A stretch of DNA of 64,000 bases from Hygrophila difformis (lineage: Eukaryota > Streptophyta > Magnoliopsida > Lamiales > Acanthaceae): NCBI GenBank assembly GCA_030278955.1, contig JAOANR010000002.1:8979982-9043981 (forward strand), given 5' to 3'. Positions 57,529-64,000 of the stretch are shown here, piece by piece. The translations under genes and the position numbers were made by a program. The notes under the pieces were generated by a model. The model did not search any database. It saw nothing but the letters and a program-made list of their open reading frames with translations, and was not told the origin of the DNA. Numbering within the stretch: the first letter of the stretch is position 1; every line of letters begins with the position of its first letter.

Positions 57529-59490
57529 AAATTAATAATCCCGGTTTAATTTTATTTAATGAAACCAAATTATGAAGATGGAGTTGGGATTAGGGATATG
57601 TTTATAGGTTGTCACGTTTTTATATACTCATGTAGGAAACTGTGGCCCGAAAGCGCACGGTGTCAAAAATTGCAGTAATTTATAGTAAGACCAGATCGTT
57701 CACTGGAGGAAGTGCGATAGAAGCAGGGCCACGTCGTTTACTAAGATTTTCCACTCGGTTACTCGTTTCAGGTTTTGTATTGGTTTCTAACAACTACTTG
57801 ACATAATTTAAACTAGACTATGAAAGCAATAAAAGTTACACTACAAAGCATAGTAAAGTTAATCTAAAAAGCAATTAAATTTATTCTAAGGAAGCAATAA
57901 AATTATGCTAAGAAAGCGGATAAAATTATTCTATGAAAGCAGATTTAAAATGTGACAGAAGGGACAGGAAGGAAATAATAAAGATTGGACAAGATTTCAG
58001 ATGAGACACAAGTAAACTTCCATTTTAATACACAGATCTTTGCTTGGGATAGTTCATCAGTTAGCTAACTCTCATGCTTTCTAGACTATGTTCCCTTTAA
58101 CAGACAGGTACTTACAGTTAGAATTTACATGCTCTTAAGACCTCAACCTCTAAGATACCACAGATTAATAACTGCCCCTGCCGAGGTATGTTATTCCTCC
58201 ATGGTGGATAAGCAACACCTAACACATCATTAGTTGACATGCCAAGTACTCCTATCATCCCCCTTGTCACACCCAAAGTCCTAATTAATTCCCGAACTAA
58301 TCAATAACTCTTAAACCTTGCAACCGGCGGCCAACCTCTAATTCTTCCGAGTGAACTCTATGAAAGCATTTTAAAGAAAGCGGTAAAGAAAGCAATAAAG
58401 AAAGCATTTAAAAACCTATCACTCGGAAGTCTCAAAAGCTATCTCATTTCGTTAGTATAAAAGAGCCCCTAGTCTTGGTGACCAGATGCAGATTTAGAAC
58501 TTCCCAAATATCAGTAAGCCACAGGGCTTATAACATCCGGTTAGTTATGAGATACAAACTGAGTGGAACAGACGTGTGAAGATCTATTCCGAATGTACTC
58601 ACTCAAGACTCAATTCTAGGCTTTGGCGGGAGAAGACAGTAGTTGAAAGAATACTCAACCCTATCTTAGAAATTAACCAAGGCCTATATGTTGTTCATCT
58701 AGTATTATTTATCACATCTTATCCGAATCCAAGTGGACACTGATTTGATGCAATACTTAATAGAAGATTTCCAACACACATTACTTTTGAGAAAACAATA
58801 GATATTTGAAAATCATTCCCTAAACAGGTACTAACTCTAAATTAAAACACAGATCCTTTCAGTCTAGGAGAGACCTAATCGCTGACTCTGCTTCTAAGTT
58901 CTCAAAATCAACCCCCAGTAGAATATGAGTTAGTCATAACTGTCGAATTTATCCCTTACTCAGATCCGGATTTTATAGTGATTTTTGTGGAAATTTATTA
59001 TGCAGCATCTGACTAAGATCAAGACTTCTGTGTCCAAGGAGAAGGATCTCCAAAATATTATAGACCACAGTATCTACATAATAATATCATGCATACATGT
59101 ATATGAGATGAAAAATAAAATACCCCAAAATATATGGTGGGATTAGACAGAATTTGTTAGACAGAGAGGGCTTAGCCTGAGATAAGAAGAATTTGGCCAA
59201 AAAGAGTGCCAGAAATACTTGAGGTTATCCGGGCTGCAAACATCTGATATCCGGTTCCCAAGTGTTCCAGATGGAATGATTTTAGATAGTGAGAAACCCT
59301 TAATGACAGTGATCGCTACCATCAAGAGTCCTACTATCCATGAGAGAGGAAAAACCCACACGTTTTCTTACTACAGTGATGCTATAACAATGTTGATCGA
59401 CACTGTCTAACAATACTGTAACTCGAAATTCGGGTTTGAAATTAAGATAAAGAAGAGAAAACTGTATCTAATTAGGAGTTGGCTGAGTGG

Positions 59491-59619
59491 CTAATCGTTA
59501 TCCCCGTGAAGGGACCTGTTTGCCGAAGCTTCCACCAACCACTAATCAGATCATGCAAAATAACGAGTAATAATTAATACACAGAAGACGAGCTAATCGT
59601 TATCCCGGTGAAGGGACCT
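59491..59619 (+). repeat. Direct repeat CTAATCGTTATCCC-GTGAAGGGACCT
   Basis: A 27-bp block at 59491-59517 recurs at 59593-59619 with one change (CCCCG against CCCGG). Both copies are followed by a T-rich stretch and TTTGCC. Function unknown; it lies in the leader side of the candidate LTR. Confidence 0.7.
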
Positions 59620-59862
59620 TTTTGCCAACATTGATCTGCGATATTCCTTATTACTCATTCATACACACAATAAACGGAGAAGATGAATTAACAAAATATT
59701 TTTGGTATTGTGTGGGTGTTAATCACACAATAATTAAGACACTAATGTGTTGAGATGTGTAATGGATAAAATTAGGTGTAATGGGCCTAAGCCCAATACA
59801 CCCATGCAGCTTACACAAATCAAGAAATAAAATATTTTTGAAGTTCTAAAAATAGAAGGAAG

Positions 59863-60372
59863 AATTCGGTCTACCAGGTAAGGTGCAAAACAGACCGAAT
59901 TGAGGATGCATGAAGGATGAAGCATTACCTTACCCAATTAATCCTTGCAAAGATATGAAACATCATCTAATTCGAATTGTCGAAGCAATTCGGTCTAAAC
60001 CGAATTGGACAATTCGAATTGATGAAGTCATTCCCTAACTCAAATTTGGACAAGGAATTTACTCCAAAATGAGGGTAATTCGAATTGCCAAGTCAATTCG
60101 GTCTAGACCGAATTGGCAATTCGAATTGGTAAGACAATGAAATTAAACTAAGGCATGAGGGGATGGAACAATTCGGTTTAAACCGAATTGCATAGGCCGA
60201 ATTGCTTGTGCACCATATGAGAACATTTTTGCTATGTAATTCAGTCTCATGGGCAAACAATGTTTTAACAAACAATGTGCACCATATAAGGAATTTAACA
60301 AACAATGTTTTACCATGCACTTCCACTTTCATGGGCAATTCGTTTTAGACCGAATTGCCTAAATCGAATTGC
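59863..60372. repeat. Palindrome array, AATTCGGT/ACCGAATT family, part 1
   Basis: Repeated AATTCGGT and ACCGAATT arms plus AATTCGAATT words. Near-perfect and perfect palindromes occur, e.g. AATTCGGTCTAGACCGAATT near 60095 and AATTCGGTTTAAACCGAATT at 60170-60189, with single or degenerate arms between them. Confidence 0.88.
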
Positions 60373-61253
60373 AAGCCATTTTTTACACAAGTGTATTTTT
60401 GTGCTCACAAGTACAGGTTCGGTTTGCACTGTGCGGTTTATGATGGATGAGATTTACCAAATTCTTCATTTCACATCAGTGTCAACTCATAGCCACACTA
60501 GTAGCATTTTAAGGAAATATAACAAGGTACGTGTTCAGTGGGCATTAGTGTGAATTAAACCCTAATCCTACAAACAAGAAATTCAAAGATTAAAGAACCT
60601 AAAACACTAAGAAATTAAGAACTACATGAATAAAAATAAGAACACTTACATTATCTAAGGCAACAATAAACTAAAATGTAAAGGACAAAAACAGAAATAA
60701 AACATTAAGACTAATTCTAACAAACCCTAAAATTGTCTAAAACCTAAGAACACTCATTTGAAGCTTTAAGACATAAAAAACATACCAAAAACCCACTTAA
60801 CATGCATTTATTGAGAATGTAAGTCAACTAGTACATAATAAATGTAACCTAGTTGAAACAAACATACATTCTAACATTTATTGCTAAGGAAAGCATTAAA
60901 GGGGTGTCAAACACATGAAATAAAACTCATTTCTGGAATTTCTTCTTGTATTGGCACTTGAAGGCAAATAAATAACCCAAAACCATCATTAACTTGAAGG
61001 TAGGGTTTATTCTAACTACAAAGCATGTAAAATGTATGGAAATGCCTACTCTAAAGGTAGTAACAAGCTTCTACAAAAATAAACTAAGATTAAAACATTA
61101 AAACTAAGCTACACACATGAAAATAAACTAACTAAACTAAACTACCTACCTAACCCTTAAGGGGTGAAGAACAGCTCCTGCTACTTCTTTTTGTCCCCAG
61201 CCGAATCTCTTGTAAAGTGTAGAATAGGATTTTTTCATGTGTTGAGGAAGGTC

Positions 61254-61263
61254 AGCTTTTATA
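61254..61263 (-). promoter_or_regulatory. TATA box of the candidate Tat-type LTR
   Basis: TATAAAAGCT on the minus strand, about 95 bp downstream of the second palindrome array. A leader-like sequence follows. Confidence 0.5.
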
Positions 61264-61359
61264 CTCCTTATTCGAAACCCTAGGCCCATCAGGGCCCATC
61301 GACAGTGTCATGCATTTCCCACGTGCTCCACAGCTTCAATTGTATGCAATTTTGAATGT

Positions 61360-61792
61360 AATTCGGTCTCCTCATGCAATTCGGTTTAGACTGAATTGGT
61401 GCAATTCGAATTGCACGAGGTCTTCCTTCTTGATCTTGAGCTGGAATGTGGTATTCATTTATCAATTCGGTCTATGTGTAGACCGAATTGGCCTTTTCGA
61501 ATTGATGATGGCTCCTGTTTGGCTTCCTTTTGAGGCAATTCGGTCTATGCGAGTAATTCGGTCTAGACCGAATTGCATAGATCGAATTGCATCTCTCCTT
61601 TATCTTCAGGGTCTTTTTCCTTCCATAGTGCAATTCGGTCTAGGGGTCAATTCGGTTTAGACCGAATTGCCACAGACCGAATTGGGTAATCTGCTTCTCT
61701 TCTTCAACACTTGTCCATTTTTCTTCTTCTTCTCTTCAGCAATTCGGTCTAATGAGCAATTCGGTTTAGACCGAATTGCGTAGACCGAATTG
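61360..61792. repeat. Palindrome array, AATTCGGT/ACCGAATT family, part 2
   Basis: Four or five composite units. The clearest (61739-61792) is an outer arm AATTCGGTCTA, a 5-6 bp spacer, the inner palindrome AATTCGGTTTAGACCGAATT, a 2-bp spacer and the outer arm TAGACCGAATT. Units near 61535, 61632 and 61360 repeat this nested plan with other spacers. It lies upstream of the minus-strand TATA box. Confidence 0.9.
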
Positions 61793-62128
61793 ATTTCCAA
61801 CACTTAGCCAAAATTTCAGTTTGTGGGATTTTCATTCTTTTTCCCATCTTTTTGATTTTTGTGGGCTATTTTATTCTTTTGCCCATCTTTTCATTCCTTT
61901 TTCTTTTCTTTTTCTTTTTTTCATATTTTTGGATTTTTCTAACATAAATACAATTAAAATTGCATATTTTTGTGTTTTTCATTACCAGCTTATTATTCTT
62001 ACGAACTTGCATTAATCTGTCGAATTCAACTGCATTCTTATTAAAATAAGATGGAATTACGATCAAAATGTCCGTCTCAGACACGGAAATGGATTGGAAA
62101 TAATGGACAAGTTTGGCCATTATCAACA

Positions 62129-63771
62129 TCCTCACATTTAGTACTGATCGTCCCCGAGCAGCCAGAGTCTGTGCTCCTAAGAGCATGGACTCTGCACATT
62201 TAATCCATTTGCGTGGCTTCAAAAATTTCATTCTTTTTATATTGGGATAAGACAATCAAAATTACAAGTATTAAACTCTCTTGATTGCAGTATTTAATGA
62301 AATGATACTTCTCACTTGAATAGGCATAGAAACCAATCATTATTGTTAATTCTTCTTGAATATATGTATAGAAAATTTCATTGGTTTAATTCTTGAATTC
62401 AAGCATGACATGAACATTAATCAATCAAAATAGAGCCTCACATATAGTAGAATCGGAAAGTTCACTCACTCTCAAAGTTGGCTTTTAGACAATACGCTCA
62501 TAATCAAATTCAAATAAATTCTCCCATAAGCTTGCAATTAGACCAACTCGCCACCCACTCATTTCTTCAAATCGAGATCCCGAGGTCTTATTTAAGGTAT
62601 ATCGGGGCATACGGTTGTAACATTTGGTAAGGAAGGACATTATTGGGCTAAAAGTGACACGAATCCATTCCACTATGACTTGGCATATTTTTATTTAAAA
62701 TCTATGATCATCAACAATTCTTTCTTTTGTTTTTCTTTTTTATTGTATAGACATTAGACTATGTCTAATTTGCTTTGTCAATTGCAATTCATTTCTGTTG
62801 AATGAATCTCAACATTTTTCTCTTTTTCTTTTTCTTTTTCTTTTCTTCTTCTTCTTTTTCTATTTTTTTTGATCGGTCTATGGATACCGATTGGTGTTTT
62901 TGATGATCATAAACTATAATGCCTTGATGGAATTGGTTCGTGTACACTTGAGTTTGATTTTCTTGGTCTTTTTATAAAGTTAGGAATAATATAGTGGCTT
63001 TAAAGAAAAATTAGGCTTAGAGGCTCAGAGTGGTTAATCCTAAAGGGAAAATATTTTTGGGTTCGGATTTCAAACAAAGGCCAAAAATTTGGATTTTTCT
63101 AAGTGCCTCGATCATATGCTCGATTTCGGAAATATGGCATGGTCTTGAATCGGTCCCAATTGCAAGTTCTAGTGTCCTTTAATCGAATTGATTTTCACAC
63201 AACAAAGAAATAATGAGTGAAAGTGACTCGGCTCAGATCTCACAAGGTATGGTTTGATCATGTCATGCATTTATTCTTAAATTTAGCCTTTAAAAAATTC
63301 TTGCAATTTATTCAATCAAATTCTCAACATGAAAGTTTATTTTTCTTCCAAGTGATCATATCATTGGATTTTTATAACCTCAAAAATTTATATCATGCAT
63401 ATTTTTAATTGTTTTATCCCAATTTAATAGTTTGAAAATTTCATCCTTAGCCTAAATTCAACATGTGAATTTAGGTGACAGATTTTATGCTCGTTTTATG
63501 CTGGTTATTTAATTGAAAGCAGTAAAGAGATACTATAACATGCAAGCATGTTACAACTTTGTTTTTGGCATGACAGTCACTTATTCATCTTGGACTGCCA
63601 CACATTTTTTCAAAATATTTTGAGAACTCAAGACGAAATTCTCTTTGTGAAAAGCAATAAATACATCAGTTACAACAGATTTCCACAGTATGAACGAGAG
63701 TGCACTGAGTGAATAGAAAATCTAATGCATGATGTTTACATTGAAGCTCGCATGAATGTGATCGTGTTGGC
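62129..63771 (-). other. 3' internal non-coding part of the Tat-type element
   Basis: Between the last ORF and the candidate LTR. It contains GGGGACGATCAG near 62150, pyrimidine runs (about 62817-62870) and no coding sequence. It probably belongs to the long untranslated 3' region usual in Tat/Ogre-type elements. Confidence 0.4.
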
Positions 63772-64000
63772 TCAGTCTTTCTTCTCTGAATGCTGCTTGG
63801 AGGGTCTGGTGTCATCTCTTGGAGGTGAGGGTAGCTTCCTGAGTATGGTCTGCATCATGTCAGCTTGTTTGGTGAACATCATTTCAAACATTTTTCTTGT
63901 CTTTTCTTCGCTCTCTAGTCTTTCCTGATGCTGCCTTGCCTCTCGTTCAGCCGCTTTCTTTTTGAACTCTTCTTCTCTCTCAAGCATTCTCAGCCTGAAC
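63772..64000 (-). CDS. C-terminus of a coiled-coil ORF, cut by the window end
   Basis: The frame is open to the right edge and ends at 63772. It is highly charged and helical (REEEFKKKAAEREARQHQER, KTRKMFEMMFTKQADMMQ), with a Pro/Lys/Asp-rich tail. No domain recognised. Its position upstream of the candidate 3' LTR suggests it belongs to the same element, for instance a gag-side or extra ORF. Confidence 0.4.
   Translation of the reverse strand, partial: FRLRMLEREEEFKKKAAEREARQHQERLESEEKTRKMFEMMFTKQADMMQTILRKLPSPPRDDTRPSKQHSEKKD

Larger units (their letters stand above)
57526..62128 (-). mobile_element. Candidate long LTR of a Ty3/Tat-type element
   Basis: On the minus strand it would start TGTTGATAATGG (62128) right after a purine-rich ATGTGAGGA, a context typical of the 3' LTR start in Tat/Athila-type elements (preceded by GGGGACGATCAGTACTAAAT). 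It would end TTAATTTTCA at 57526, inside element E gag. It includes a TATA box (61263-61254), two palindrome arrays and a long leader-like region with GCGCACGGTGTC. No second LTR is in the window, so the limits are inferred. Confidence 0.4.

Overview
This is a eudicot-type plant nuclear window made almost entirely of transposable elements. Signs of plant origin are initiator-tRNA-Met primer-binding sites (TGGTATCAGAGC), chromodomain Ty3 elements with ~2.6 kb LTRs, a Ty1/copia element, an L1-type LINE, hAT/Stowaway MITEs, an endogenous caulimovirid-like pararetrovirus, and one spliced host gene. The species cannot be named from the sequence.

Layout. 1-925: promoter and leader of an endogenous pararetrovirus (EPRV), plus strand, running off the left edge. 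1299-2347: a complete five-exon LAZY/DRO1-type gravitropism gene, the only intact host gene seen. 3.0-5.0 kb: small MITE/SINE-like repeats. 5.32-5.63 kb: a rearranged relic of a WRN-like 3'-5' exonuclease gene. 6.04-13.59 kb: a near full-length, decayed EPRV on the minus strand (ORF1, coat, movement, protease-RT-RNase H, downstream ORF, promoter). 13.7-16.8 kb: 5'-truncated LINE, minus strand. 16.8-19.5 kb: 3' part of a Ty3 element whose presumed U3 carries an array of 20-bp palindromes. 19.5-21.2 kb: AT-rich DNA with CACTA-like ends.

21.17-34.43 kb: a solo LTR (B, TSD TAAAA) split by a complete but decayed chromovirus (A, 22901-33992). 35.57-53.73 kb: a Ty1/copia element (D, TSD TTCAT) split by a recent chromovirus tandem (C, TSD ATATG) of structure LTR-internal-LTR-partial internal-partial LTR. 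53.9-55.15 kb: a trinucleotide microsatellite and a hAT element with perfect 8-bp TSDs. 55.2-57.5 kb: LTR, PBS and gag start of a third chromovirus (E). 57.5-64 kb: probably the long LTR and 3' internal part of a Ty3/Tat-type element, minus strand, with two further palindrome arrays.

The strongest unexplained signal is the palindrome arrays in two different LTR regions (18.58-18.98 kb; 59.86-60.37 and 61.36-61.79 kb). They share a CGGTYTARACCG core and a nested double-palindrome layout but carry different flanks (GATG/CATC against AATT/AATT). Second is a coiled-coil, acidic-tailed ORF placed between PBS and gag in both chromoviruses A and C. All coordinates and motif counts were made by eye; no searches or alignments were run.
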